Positions 26,752 through 35,269 of a stretch of DNA of 64,000 nucleotides are shown here, in pieces. This stretch comes from Mycobacterium sp. 4858 (GTDB lineage: Bacteria > Actinomycetota > Actinomycetes > Mycobacteriales > Mycobacteriaceae). The translations under genes and the position numbers were made by a program. The DNA is taken from assembly GCF_900240975.1 (NCBI RefSeq), contig NZ_LT968776.1, forward strand, positions 3,593,092-3,657,091, given 5' to 3'. The notes under the pieces were generated by a model, which did not search any database, was not told the origin of the DNA, and saw only the letters and a list, made by a program, of their open reading frames with translations. How positions within the stretch are numbered: position 1 is the first letter of the stretch; every line of letters begins with the position of its first letter.

Positions 26752-27993
26752 ATGCCCGCGCAGCGGATGGCCGCCGTCGATGCGCAGTTCTATTGGATGT
26801 CGGCCAAGATCCCCAGCGACGAGTTCTTGCTGTACGCCTTCGACGGCGAACCCGCGGACTACCTTGCCGCCGTCGAGCACCTCTGCGGCCGGGCGCGCGC
26901 CTGCCCGGCGCTGACGACGCGGGTGCGCGACGGAAACCCGCTGACCTACCCGAAGTGGGTGCCGGCGACCGTTACACCGGAGCGGGTGGTCCGCCACGAC
27001 CTCGACGACCAGACCTGGGCCGGCTGCCTGGCGGCGGTCGTCGCGCTCGCCGACGACCAGCTCAACGTGCACCGCACACCCTGGCGGGTGCACGTCTTCA
27101 CCCCGGTGCTGGGCATCCCCGGCGTGACCGGCCCGGGCAGCGTGACGGTCATGCAGGTCGCGCACGCGCTGGCCGACGGGGCGCGGGCGTCGGCGATGGC
27201 GGCCTGGCTGTTCGGTCGGCCCGCTCCCGTGCCCGCGGTCCGACGGCTGCGGAGCGGATTCTTGCCGTGGCGAGCGGCCCAGGCGGCCCGAGCCCACCGC
27301 GAGCTCCAGCGCGACACCCGTGCCGGGCTCCTGGCCCCCGGGCCCGGTCCTCGACCCCTGCTGCCGACGAACACGCGTCCCGGGGCGGCCCGCTCGGTGC
27401 GCACGCTGGTGCGACGTCGCGATCAGCTGCGCGGCCCCACGGTCACCGTGGGCGTGCTGAGCGCGGTGTCCACCGCGCTGTCCAGCCTGCTGGGCGATGT
27501 CGCCGATACGCTGGGCGCCGAGGTCCCCATGGCCAAACCCGGTGTACCGCATGCACACAACCACTTCGGCAACGTCGTCGTCGGGCTGTACCCGAAGCTG
27601 GGATCGGATGCCCGCGCCGAGCGGATCGCCGCGGAGCTGGCCAATGGCCGGCGTCGCTTCGCTCATCCGGCGACGCGTTACGCCGACCGGGCTTTCGCGG
27701 CCGTGCCCGCACCACTATTGCGTTGGGGCATAGCACAGTTCGACGCCGACGTCCGTCCGTCGCAGGTGTCCGGCAACACGGTGGTGTCCAGCGTTCACCG
27801 CGGACCGGCCGACCTGGCCTTCGGGGGCGCCCGGGTGGTCCTGACGGCCGGCTACCCGGCGCTGTCGCCGGTAATGGGGCTGACGCACGGCGTGCACGGC
27901 ATCGGCGACACCATCGCGATCAGCGTGCATGCGGCGGAGTCGGCCGTTACCGACGTCGACGCCTACCTGCGGCTCCTGGACGCGGCGCTGTAG
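26752..27993 (+). CDS. WS/DGAT-like acyltransferase-family protein
   Basis: 413 residues, position of Rv1125. The segment VAHALADGARA resembles the HHxxxDG catalytic motif of wax ester synthase/diacylglycerol acyltransferases, but the first His is Ala; the second His and Asp-Gly remain. HNHFGNVVVGLYP and GIGDTIAISVHAAES match C-terminal parts of that fold. It may be a diverged acyltransferase or a non-catalytic relative. Starts one base after the hydrolase stop. Convergent and abutting with the next gene. Confidence 0.7.
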   Translation: MPAQRMAAVDAQFYWMSAKIPSDEFLLYAFDGEPADYLAAVEHLCGRARACPALTTRVRDGNPLTYPKWVPATVTPERVVRHDLDDQTWAGCLAAVVALADDQLNVHRTPWRVHVFTPVLGIPGVTGPGSVTVMQVAHALADGARASAMAAWLFGRPAPVPAVRRLRSGFLPWRAAQAARAHRELQRDTRAGLLAPGPGPRPLLPTNTRPGAARSVRTLVRRRDQLRGPTVTVGVLSAVSTALSSLLGDVADTLGAEVPMAKPGVPHAHNHFGNVVVGLYPKLGSDARAERIAAELANGRRRFAHPATRYADRAFAAVPAPLLRWGIAQFDADVRPSQVSGNTVVSSVHRGPADLAFGGARVVLTAGYPALSPVMGLTHGVHGIGDTIAISVHAAESAVTDVDAYLRLLDAAL

Positions 27994-28608
27994 CTATTGC
28001 GCGTCGCCGGATCTGGCCGCTTCCTCCCGCGTCAGGCCCACGGCGGAGATCAGCTCCTCGTGCAGTTCGAACCACACCGTGTGGTAGGAGTCGATGAGCG
28101 GCCGGGTCAGCCAGGCCGTCTCGCCGGTGTGTGCTTTCCCCAGCGCCGCAGCGAGTTTCGCCGAGTAGGCGGCCAGCCGCGGCAGCTGGGCCGCGGCCGC
28201 ATCGATGATCGGCAGCACCCGCGCGTGCACATCGTCGAGCCGGGCCAGCACTGCCGCGTCGTATTCCGCGTCGTCGTGCGCGTTGGGGCTACCACCCGGG
28301 CCGCCCTTGAGCTGCCAATCCGTGACCACCGCCTTGAAATCGGCGTTGACCGGGCGAAAGTCGGCGTAGGCGGCTGCGAGCGCGGAGTGGTCCGCGTGCC
28401 GGCGTTCCTCGTCGAGCAGCGATGCGAGCCTGTCCCGCCCGCTAGGGGTGATCCGCACCGTCGCGCCGTCGGCGAGCAGGCCCGCCGCGGTGAGCCGTTC
28501 GACGACCGCCGTCACTTGGGCGAGCTCGGCGTCCAATGTCGCGGCCAGGTCGGCGGGGCGCACCCGGCCTTTCAGCCGAACCGCCTGCAGCACGGCCAAT
28601 TCGGTCAT
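27994..28608 (-). CDS. Winged-helix regulator-like protein coupled to ppdK
   Basis: 204 residues, position of Rv1126c. The N-terminal 70 residues look like a winged helix (MTELAVLQAVRLKGRVRPAD, then VTAVVERLTAAGLLADG). The rest is helical and unknown. The start overlaps the ppdK stop (ATGA). Constant pairing with the short PpdK suggests it controls or completes that enzyme. Its stop codon abuts the convergent WS/DGAT-like gene. Confidence 0.75.
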   Translation of the reverse strand: MTELAVLQAVRLKGRVRPADLAATLDAELAQVTAVVERLTAAGLLADGATVRITPSGRDRLASLLDEERRHADHSALAAAYADFRPVNADFKAVVTDWQLKGGPGGSPNAHDDAEYDAAVLARLDDVHARVLPIIDAAAAQLPRLAAYSAKLAAALGKAHTGETAWLTRPLIDSYHTVWFELHEELISAVGLTREEAARSGDAQ

Positions 28609-30302
28609 GAGGTGGTCCCGCTCGCCAGGCGCAGCGCGGTCAGCATGACGATCAGCGGGGTGGCGGAGACGACGTCGGTGTGCCCGTCGTTCATGGCCAT
28701 CGCGACGGCGGCCGGCGTGGTGTCGCCCAGCCGCGGGTGGTCACCGGAGGTGTGGGCGCGCAGCGGGCTGAGTCGCCGCGCGATGTCGGCCAGCTCCCGC
28801 AGTTCGGGTGTGTCGCTTTCCGACCATGCGGACAGGCTCAGAATGCCCTCGCGCACTTCGCCTTCGGCGCCGTCGACGGTGATCAGCCTGCCGGCCAGCG
28901 ACGCGGCGACACCCTGGCCGCAACCCACCACGGCCACCCGTCCGAGTTCGCGACTGACCACCGCGGCGTGGCTGGCGGCGCCGCCGACCTCGGTGACGAT
29001 GCCCTGCGCGGCCAGCATCCCCGACACGTCCTCCGGCCTGGTGTGGTCGCGGACCAGGATCACCGGCTCGCCGCGTTCCGCGGCATCGAGTGCCTCGTCG
29101 ACGTCGGTGTATGCCTTGCCCGACGCGACCCCCGGGCAGGCGGGTAACCCCTTGGCCAAGAGCCGTGCGGCGAAACGTATTTCGGGCTGCAGGGCGGGCT
29201 GCAGCAGCGTCCGCACGTGGGCGGGGGTCACCCGGCGCAGCGTCTCGGCGTCGTCGATGAGTCCCTCGTGGCGTAGCTGCAGCGCCAGTCGGACCGCGGC
29301 CTGCGCCGAGCGCTCCGCGTCCCGTGTCTGCAGCAGCCACAGCTTGCCCTGCTCGACGGTGAACTCGATCTCTTGGACGTCGGAGCCGAGTCGCTCCAAC
29401 CTGCGCGCGGCGTCCATCAATTCGTCGTACACGGCCGGCTGCTCGTCGCGCAGGGCGGTGATCGGCTCGACGTCCACCGAACCCGAGACCACGTCATCGC
29501 CCTGCCCGCCGGGCAGCCATTCGCCGAAGGGCGCGTTGTCACCGGTGATGGGGCTGCGCGAAATAAGAACTCCCGCACCGGAGTTAGGGCCGCTGTTGCC
29601 GAACACCATCGCTTGGACGACGACCGCGGTGCCGCTGCGGTCGTCGGCGCCGGAGTGGGCGCGGTAGGCGACCGCGCGGGGCGAGTTCCACGAGGCGAAC
29701 ACCGCCTCGATGCCGGCGCGTAGCTGCGCGTAGGGATCGGCGGGCGCCGCTTGGTGTTCGTCTTGGTGTTCGTTAAGGCCGACGATGCGCCGGTACATGC
29801 TTTCGAACCGCCGGCGGGTGTCGTGGGCGAAGGCGGCGGCACCGGCGGCGGTCAGCGCGCGCTCGACGTCGTCGTTCATACCGAGGTCCAGGATCGTGTC
29901 CATCATGCCCGGCATCGATTGGGTGGCCCCCGACCGCACGCTGACCAGCAAGGGGCGTGGGCCCCGGCCGAACGTGCGTGAGGTCTGTGCCTCCAGCCAG
30001 CTCATCCGGTCGAGCACGTCGTCCCAGATCGAGTCCATCGCCGCCCGCGGATCGGCCAAATAGCGCAGGCCCACCTCGGTGGTGATGCAGAACGCGGGTG
30101 GCACCGGCAGACCGTGCCGGCGCATCATCTCGATGCCGTGGCCCTTGTTGCCCAGCAACTCCCGGGGGTGACTTGCTGTGCCGTCGAGTAACACCACGGA
30201 TTGCGCGTCAGAAGCGGCCCCAGACGCGCCGTGGGGGGCGCCGCTGCCTCGTGCGATACGCGCCGTGGTGCACCCCCTTGTGATCTGCTGCTGATCGGCC
30301 AA
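28605..30302 (-). CDS. ppdK: Pyruvate, phosphate dikinase-like protein, C-terminal barrel missing
   Basis: 565 residues if the TTG at 30302 is used. The conserved part starts at GTG 30197 (VVLLDGTASHPRELLGNKG), giving 530, close to the short M. tuberculosis PpdK (Rv1127c). The ATP-grasp domain (VSVRSGATQSMPGMMDT, LQTRDAERSA) and the phosphohistidine domain (EVGGAASHAAVVSREL) are present. The C-terminal PEP/pyruvate-binding barrel of the roughly 870-residue enzyme is absent. Full dikinase activity is therefore doubtful; a partial phosphotransfer role or a separate partner is possible. Confidence 0.85.
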   Translation of the reverse strand: MADQQQITRGCTTARIARGSGAPHGASGAASDAQSVVLLDGTASHPRELLGNKGHGIEMMRRHGLPVPPAFCITTEVGLRYLADPRAAMDSIWDDVLDRMSWLEAQTSRTFGRGPRPLLVSVRSGATQSMPGMMDTILDLGMNDDVERALTAAGAAAFAHDTRRRFESMYRRIVGLNEHQDEHQAAPADPYAQLRAGIEAVFASWNSPRAVAYRAHSGADDRSGTAVVVQAMVFGNSGPNSGAGVLISRSPITGDNAPFGEWLPGGQGDDVVSGSVDVEPITALRDEQPAVYDELMDAARRLERLGSDVQEIEFTVEQGKLWLLQTRDAERSAQAAVRLALQLRHEGLIDDAETLRRVTPAHVRTLLQPALQPEIRFAARLLAKGLPACPGVASGKAYTDVDEALDAAERGEPVILVRDHTRPEDVSGMLAAQGIVTEVGGAASHAAVVSRELGRVAVVGCGQGVAASLAGRLITVDGAEGEVREGILSLSAWSESDTPELRELADIARRLSPLRAHTSGDHPRLGDTTPAAVAMAMNDGHTDVVSATPLIVMLTALRLASGTTS

Positions 30303-30397
30303 CGTCGGAACGCCCGCAATGTTCCCACACGAATCTGCGCAGTTAGCTGCGCGCCGCTCCTGTTATGCCCTCCGCCCCATGATCTAGGTTTGCAGGT

Positions 30398-30907
30398 ATG
30401 ACTCCCTACGACGTCGGGCTACTGATTCTGCGGCTGGTGTTGGGCGTGACGTTGGCCGCGCATGGTTACAACAAATTCTTCGGCGGCGGCCGCATCCCCG
30501 GCACCGCGCGCTGGTTCGAAAGCATCGGCATGAAGCCCGGCAAGTTTCACGCCACCGTGGCCGCCACCACCGAGATGGCCGCAGGGCTGGGCCTGGCCGC
30601 CGGCCTGCTCACACCGATCCCCGCGGCGGGATTCGTGTCGTTGATGCTGGTCGCGGCCTGGACCGTGCACCGGGCCAACGGCTTCTTCATCGTCAAGGAA
30701 GGCTGGGAGTACAACCTGGTCCTGGCGGTCAGCGCCGTCGCCGTCGCCACCCTGGGCGCCGGCAAGCTCAGCCTGGATTACGTGGTCTTCGGCCACAACT
30801 GGATGGACGGCTGGCACGGCCTGCTGATCTCGGTGGTGCTCGGCCTCGCCGGCGCGATCGGCCAGCTGGTGATCTTCTACCGCCCGCCCGCTAAGCAGGC
30901 CGGTTAG
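30398..30907 (+). CDS. DoxX-family membrane protein
   Basis: 169 residues, four transmembrane helices. The DoxX N-terminal pattern VGLLILRLVLGVTLAAHGYNKFFGGG is clear, as is GMKPGKFHATVAATTEMAAGLGL. Members take part in redox or thiol stress systems at the membrane. ATG at 30398. The last 17 bp overlap the convergent membrane-protein gene. Confidence 0.88.
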   Translation: MTPYDVGLLILRLVLGVTLAAHGYNKFFGGGRIPGTARWFESIGMKPGKFHATVAATTEMAAGLGLAAGLLTPIPAAGFVSLMLVAAWTVHRANGFFIVKEGWEYNLVLAVSAVAVATLGAGKLSLDYVVFGHNWMDGWHGLLISVVLGLAGAIGQLVIFYRPPAKQAG

Positions 30908-31388
30908 CTACGGGTCGTCTCCGGGCGACGCTGAGCACGGCGCACACCACCAGCACGCCAGTGGACACGGCTTCGGCGACCAACGCCGAGGTGTTCAGCA
31001 CTTCTCGGTCCGGGACCAGCGATATGCCCAGTTCTTGCTTGGCATCGCCGGCCAGTACCGGGGGATACACCAAATACAAGACAGCGCTGCCGAATGCGAC
31101 GACCGCGCATCCGCACGCGACGAGTCCGAGCACCCGCACCCTGCTCGCGCCAAGCAGCGCGCCGCCGGCGGCGATCGAGGCGATCAGCAGGACCCAGCCC
31201 GGCGTTCCGTTGATCAGGCCGCTGAACAGACCGCCATAGTGTTCGCCATACTCGCCGATGTAGATGCCCAGACCGTCCCAGCGAACGGGCAAGCCCAACG
31301 GGCTCACATCGACCCATGGCAGAAGCGTCAATGCTGCGGACGCTGTGGCAGCTACGACGCCCACTACATCGATTGCCCTGGCGCGCAC
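30891..31388 (-). CDS. Four-helix membrane protein of unknown function
   Basis: 165 residues from GTG 31388. Hydrophobic segments at about residues 6-26, 60-80, 86-106 and 137-156, with a loop between helices 1 and 2 bearing WVDVSPLGLPVRWDGLG. No family recognised. Overlaps the 3' end of the DoxX gene by 17 bp on the opposite strand. Confidence 0.7.
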   Translation of the reverse strand: MRARAIDVVGVVAATASAALTLLPWVDVSPLGLPVRWDGLGIYIGEYGEHYGGLFSGLINGTPGWVLLIASIAAGGALLGASRVRVLGLVACGCAVVAFGSAVLYLVYPPVLAGDAKQELGISLVPDREVLNTSALVAEAVSTGVLVVCAVLSVARRRPVANRPA

Positions 31389-31424
31389 CCGGTTTCCTTT
31401 CGTCCGTTCGTCAGCCGACGCCCG

Positions 31425-31751
31425 TCATGAGTTGGGCATGATCTCAACAGGATTTGCGCCGAAAGGCTCGATGACAATGCCCACGTCCTTCATCAGCTCG
31501 ATCGAGCGAGTAGTTTCGAGGACTCGCTGTACGTCACCCTCGAGAATCATGTAGGCCGCGCGATTCATTTTTTCGTAGAAGGCGATGAGCGACTCCTTGC
31601 TGCGGAAGACCGGAAAGAACTGCATTTCGCCGCGTCCGAGGAGAAACAGCTTTTGGTTGCCGTCCTTTGTGTTGCCAAAAGGGGTGGAGTAGTAGACCTT
31701 GGCCTCACCGGCAGCTTGCGCGGGGTGAGTGTTCTTCCTGAACAGGCCCAC
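31425..31751 (-). CDS. Small cytosolic protein, possibly SseB N-terminal-like
   Basis: 108 residues from GTG 31751, with AAGGAGA a few bases upstream. The pattern FFPVFRSKESLIAFYEKM and IEPFGANPVEIMPNS resembles the SseB N-terminal fold, but the match is weak. No catalytic motif. The longer frame to 31982 is antisense to the amine oxidase. Confidence 0.55.
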   Translation of the reverse strand: MGLFRKNTHPAQAAGEAKVYYSTPFGNTKDGNQKLFLLGRGEMQFFPVFRSKESLIAFYEKMNRAAYMILEGDVQRVLETTRSIELMKDVGIVIEPFGANPVEIMPNS

Positions 31752-31854
31752 GGCGTCTCCTTCACGGCGGTGCTGCCGGTCTGCCGGCCAGTGCGACATT
31801 ACCTCCAAACTTATGGTCAGCGGCTGACCGCTTGGCGCAAGAGATTTGGCCCGG

Positions 31855-33219
31855 CTAGGTGACCGCGGCGGTCTCGGCTTCGCGGACTTCCATCGCGGCG
31901 CGCTCGCCGGAGCGGATCGCGCCGTCGATCCACCCGCACATGACGGCCGAGCTCTCCGTCCCGGCCCAGTGGACGCGACCACACGGCTCGCGCAGGGTGT
32001 AGCCGAATTCGGTCAGCACGCCGGTGGGGGCGTGGCCGATCATCCCGCCGCCGGAATAGCGCTCGGTCGTCCAGTTCTGTTCGTGGTACTCCCGCGGCGT
32101 TCGGGCCTTCTCGCCGAACCGGTCGACCAACTCGCCGACGAGCGTCGCCTTACGCTCGGCTTCGTTGAGCTTCGTCAACCGACGCGCCGCGGGCCCTTCG
32201 GTGATGACGCACATGACGCCGGGGTCGCCGGTGTCGGTGCAGGCGTCGATGGTCAGGGTGGCCGGTGATCCCGGTGCGGCGGACTGACCCGACAGCCCGT
32301 CGGCGCGCCAGAACGGCTCGTCGTAGACGATCGACGTCTTGATGACCGCGCCGCTGGGCATGCGCTGGTGCAGCATCGCCCGATCCACCGGCAGCATCGG
32401 CTCGTAGACGATCGAGGAGGCGATCGCCAGCGGAATGGCCACGATGACCCGCCGTGTGCGCACCGTCAGGTCGGCCGCGCTGACCGTGACGCCGTCGGCG
32501 TCCTGCGCAATCTGCCGCACCGGCTGCGAAAGGTGCAGAGAGTCGCCCAGTTCGGCCCCGATGCGACCGTAGATGGCGCCCATGCCGCCGACCGGGCGGG
32601 CGTCCTGGGCGCCGCCTTTGCCGGAGATGACGAAGGTGGGGCCGCCGCCGGAGCCCATCTGCGCGAGGCACCACAGCAGCGACGTCTCCGATCCCGCCGA
32701 GGTGTAGGTGCCGGCCAGCGCCATGTCCAGCATCTCGCGGGCCGCCTTGGACATCGTGTTCTGCTCGATCCATTCCCCCACACTGATGCGATCCCACTCG
32801 TCGGCCTGCTTGGCGTCCCAAGGTGCCTCGCGCGGAAGGGATTTGGCCATGTTTTCGATCGACATCAGGCCCACACCGAGGTTGGCGACCGCCCACGGGC
32901 TCATCGTCCACGGAATGGTGCCCCCGTAGCGGTGCTTCTTGCCGTCGACGATCATCATGGCGTCGCCGTCGTGGTGCTGTTTGTACTCGGACACCCCGAA
33001 CTCGTCCATCAGCGCGTAGATGCGGTCCTGTCCCGGCCCTATCCACGCGCCGCCGCGATCGATCCATGTGCCGTCGGGCAGGTACTCGGTGAAGGTGCGG
33101 CCGCCGACCCTCTCACGCGCCTCCAGCAAGGCCACCGAATGGCCCGACTGTTTCAACCGCAGGGCGGCCGTCAATCCCGCGAATCCCGCTCCGACCACGC
33201 AATAATCGACCTCTGACAT
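31855..33219 (-). CDS. Flavin-containing monoamine oxidase-family protein
   Basis: 454 residues. Dinucleotide motif VVGAGFAGLTAALRL at residues 8-22, then LEARERVGGRTFTE and the substrate-domain GGAWIGPGQDRIYAL. The C-terminal flavin segment reads HWAGTESSAVMCGWIDGAI. It closely resembles AofH (Rv3170) of M. tuberculosis but sits elsewhere, directly upstream of prpD where prpR would be expected. Oxidises amines to aldehydes with FAD; the real substrate is unknown. Confidence 0.9.
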   Translation of the reverse strand: MSEVDYCVVGAGFAGLTAALRLKQSGHSVALLEARERVGGRTFTEYLPDGTWIDRGGAWIGPGQDRIYALMDEFGVSEYKQHHDGDAMMIVDGKKHRYGGTIPWTMSPWAVANLGVGLMSIENMAKSLPREAPWDAKQADEWDRISVGEWIEQNTMSKAAREMLDMALAGTYTSAGSETSLLWCLAQMGSGGGPTFVISGKGGAQDARPVGGMGAIYGRIGAELGDSLHLSQPVRQIAQDADGVTVSAADLTVRTRRVIVAIPLAIASSIVYEPMLPVDRAMLHQRMPSGAVIKTSIVYDEPFWRADGLSGQSAAPGSPATLTIDACTDTGDPGVMCVITEGPAARRLTKLNEAERKATLVGELVDRFGEKARTPREYHEQNWTTERYSGGGMIGHAPTGVLTEFGYTLREPCGRVHWAGTESSAVMCGWIDGAIRSGERAAMEVREAETAAVT

Positions 33220-33337
33220 GGCTGGCTCCTCAACCTAGGCACCGCCTCAGCAGCAAACTACACCTTGCCCGGCGCGGGTGTCGGTGGGTTAACGGAGATT
33301 TCCGGACGCGTTCTCGCCACCCATAAGGTTCGGGTTT

Positions 33338-34846
33338 GTGTTGATGCATACGGTGCGGACGCGGCGCAGCTCCGACGACTTCCCGCGCGCCCAACACCTG
33401 GCGGCGAAGATCGCCGCCGTCGCCGTCGACCCGGTCGCCGTCGAGCCCGAGACCGCGGAGATGGTGGCGAATCGGATCATCGACAACGCGGCGGTCAGTG
33501 CGGCCGCCGTGCTGCGCCGGCCGGTCACCGTGGCGCGGCAGCAGGCGCTGGCCCATCCCGCGTCCCGGGGGGCCAGGGTTTTCGGCGTCGACGGAGCCTA
33601 CTCGGCCGAGTGGGCCGCCTGGGCCAACGGCGTCGCGGTGCGCGAACTCGACTTCCACGACACGTTTTTGGCCGCCGAGTACTCCCACCCCGGCGACAAC
33701 ATCCCCCCGCTGGTCGCGGTCGCCCAGCAGCTGCGGCTGGGAGGCGCCGACCTGATCCGCGGCCTGGCCACCGCCTACGAAATCCAGATCGACCTGTCGC
33801 GCGGAATCTGCTTGCATGAGCACAAGATTGACCACGTCGCACATCTGGGCCCGTCCGTGGCCGCCGGAATCGGAACCATGCTGCGGCTGGACACCGAGAC
33901 GATCTATCAGGCGGTCGGGCAGGCGCTGCACCTCACCACCAGCACCCGCCAATCCCGCAAGGGCCTGATCTCCAGCTGGAAGGCGTTCGCCCCCGCGCAC
34001 GCGGGCAAGGTCGCCATCGAGGCCGTGGACCGCGCGATGCGCGGTGAGGGATCGCCGGCGCCCATCTGGGAAGGGGAGGACGGGGTGATCGCCTGGCTGC
34101 TGGGCGGACCCGAGCGCGAATACCGTGTGCCGCTGCCCGCTCCCGGCGAGCCCAAGCGCGCCATCCTGGACAGCTACACCAAGGAGCACTCGGCGGAGTA
34201 TCAGAGCCAGGCGCCGATCGACCTGGCGCGACGGCTGCGGGCACGCGTCGGTGACCTCGACGAGGTGGCCACGATAGTGCTGCACACCAGCCACCACACC
34301 CACGTCGTGATCGGAACGGGCTCGGGGGATCCGCAGAAGTTCGACCCCGACGCGTCACGGGAAACGCTCGACCACTCGCTGCCGTACATCTTCGCCGTCG
34401 CGCTACAGGACGGCAGCTGGCACCACGAACGCTCCTACGCTGCGGAGCGGGCCCACCGGCCCGACACCATCCGACTGTGGCGCAAGGTCTCCACCGTCGA
34501 GGACCCGGAGTGGACCCGCCGCTATCACGCGGCGGACCCGGCCGCGAGGGCGTTCGGGGCGCGCGCCGAGGTCACCCTGAAGAGCGGTGAAGTGATCGTC
34601 GACGAGCTGGCCGTGGCGGACGCCCACCCGTTGGGCGCGCGGCCGTTCCGGCGCCCGCAGTACGTGCAGAAGTTCACCGAGCTCGCCGGCGACGTGGTGG
34701 AACCGGCTGAGCGGCAACGGTTTCTCTCCACCGTCGATGCGCTGGCCGATCTCCGAGCCGGCGACCTGGACGCGCTCAACGTGCGGGTCGATCCGCGGGC
34801 GCTCGAACGGGCGCCGGTGATCGGCCCGGGAATCTTCGGTGAGTGA
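33338..34846 (+). CDS. prpD: 2-methylcitrate dehydratase
   Basis: Methylcitrate-cycle enzyme used for propionyl-CoA from odd-chain lipids and cholesterol. 502 residues; MmgE/PrpD signatures AEYSHPGDNIPPLVAVAQQL, CLHEHKIDHVAHLGPS and RQSRKGLISSWKAFAPAHAG. GTG at 33338 with AAGG upstream; ATG 33344 is possible. In M. tuberculosis prpC follows directly and prpR precedes; neither is beside it here. A hairpin region after the stop (34851-34925) separates it from the convergent secreted-protein gene. Confidence 0.95.
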   Translation: MLMHTVRTRRSSDDFPRAQHLAAKIAAVAVDPVAVEPETAEMVANRIIDNAAVSAAAVLRRPVTVARQQALAHPASRGARVFGVDGAYSAEWAAWANGVAVRELDFHDTFLAAEYSHPGDNIPPLVAVAQQLRLGGADLIRGLATAYEIQIDLSRGICLHEHKIDHVAHLGPSVAAGIGTMLRLDTETIYQAVGQALHLTTSTRQSRKGLISSWKAFAPAHAGKVAIEAVDRAMRGEGSPAPIWEGEDGVIAWLLGGPEREYRVPLPAPGEPKRAILDSYTKEHSAEYQSQAPIDLARRLRARVGDLDEVATIVLHTSHHTHVVIGTGSGDPQKFDPDASRETLDHSLPYIFAVALQDGSWHHERSYAAERAHRPDTIRLWRKVSTVEDPEWTRRYHAADPAARAFGARAEVTLKSGEVIVDELAVADAHPLGARPFRRPQYVQKFTELAGDVVEPAERQRFLSTVDALADLRAGDLDALNVRVDPRALERAPVIGPGIFGE

Positions 34847-34850
34847 AATC

Positions 34851-34925
34851 GGTTGTGCACTCACGGCTTTGAGTGTGCAACCAGGGCGGGAATTGTGCGG
34901 ATTTCTCGCCCTCAGCGCACAATGA
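34851..34925. terminator. Hairpin cluster between convergent genes
   Basis: GGTTGTGCACTC pairs with GAGTGTGCAACC (10 of 12) across an 8-base loop. AGGGCGGGAA pairs with TTCTCGCCCT, and TTGTGCG with CGCACAA. It starts a few bases after the prpD stop and runs into the 3' end of the facing gene. Likely stops transcription from both sides. No U-tract. Confidence 0.55.
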
Positions 34926-35148
34926 AGCCCTGGGCTGCATAGCCCGGCCCGCCGTATTGCCACACCAGGTCGTGGGCGCCGGTCATCGTGGGGTTGCACC
35001 ACATCGTCCTGTTGTTGGCGTCCTGGGCGGTCGCGTGCAGCACCGTGCACGCGTCGCCCGGCGCGGGCGCGTCGGCCCGGGCGACCGGTGAGACGGCGGC
35101 GAAGCCGGCCAGCACCGCCGCCGAGCCGAGGATTCGAAGTCTGCTCAT
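34912..35148 (-). CDS. Small secreted protein with two cysteines
   Basis: 78 residues. Signal peptide: basic MSRLR, hydrophobic ILGSAAVLAGFAAVSPV, cleavage near ARADA. The mature part of about 50 residues contains two Cys (DACTVLH and MWCNP), probably a disulfide, and ends GYAAQGFIVR. A mycobacterial small exported family of unknown function. Confidence 0.75.
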   Translation of the reverse strand: MSRLRILGSAAVLAGFAAVSPVARADAPAPGDACTVLHATAQDANNRTMWCNPTMTGAHDLVWQYGGPGYAAQGFIVR

Positions 35149-35269
35149 GGTGGCGTCTCCTCATGCCATGCCGACCCGCCTCCACGCTATCCGGCGCCCG
35201 AGTAGCAGGCAAAGGTTCATTGCGCGGCTTGGGTCCCGCCCGCCCAGAGCGCGTTCTAATCTGACCACC

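Noticed and set aside
25216..27666. Very long minus-strand open frame (816 codons)
   Set aside because: Lies antisense to three well-supported plus-strand genes and has the Arg/Gly/His-rich look of a GC-driven shadow.
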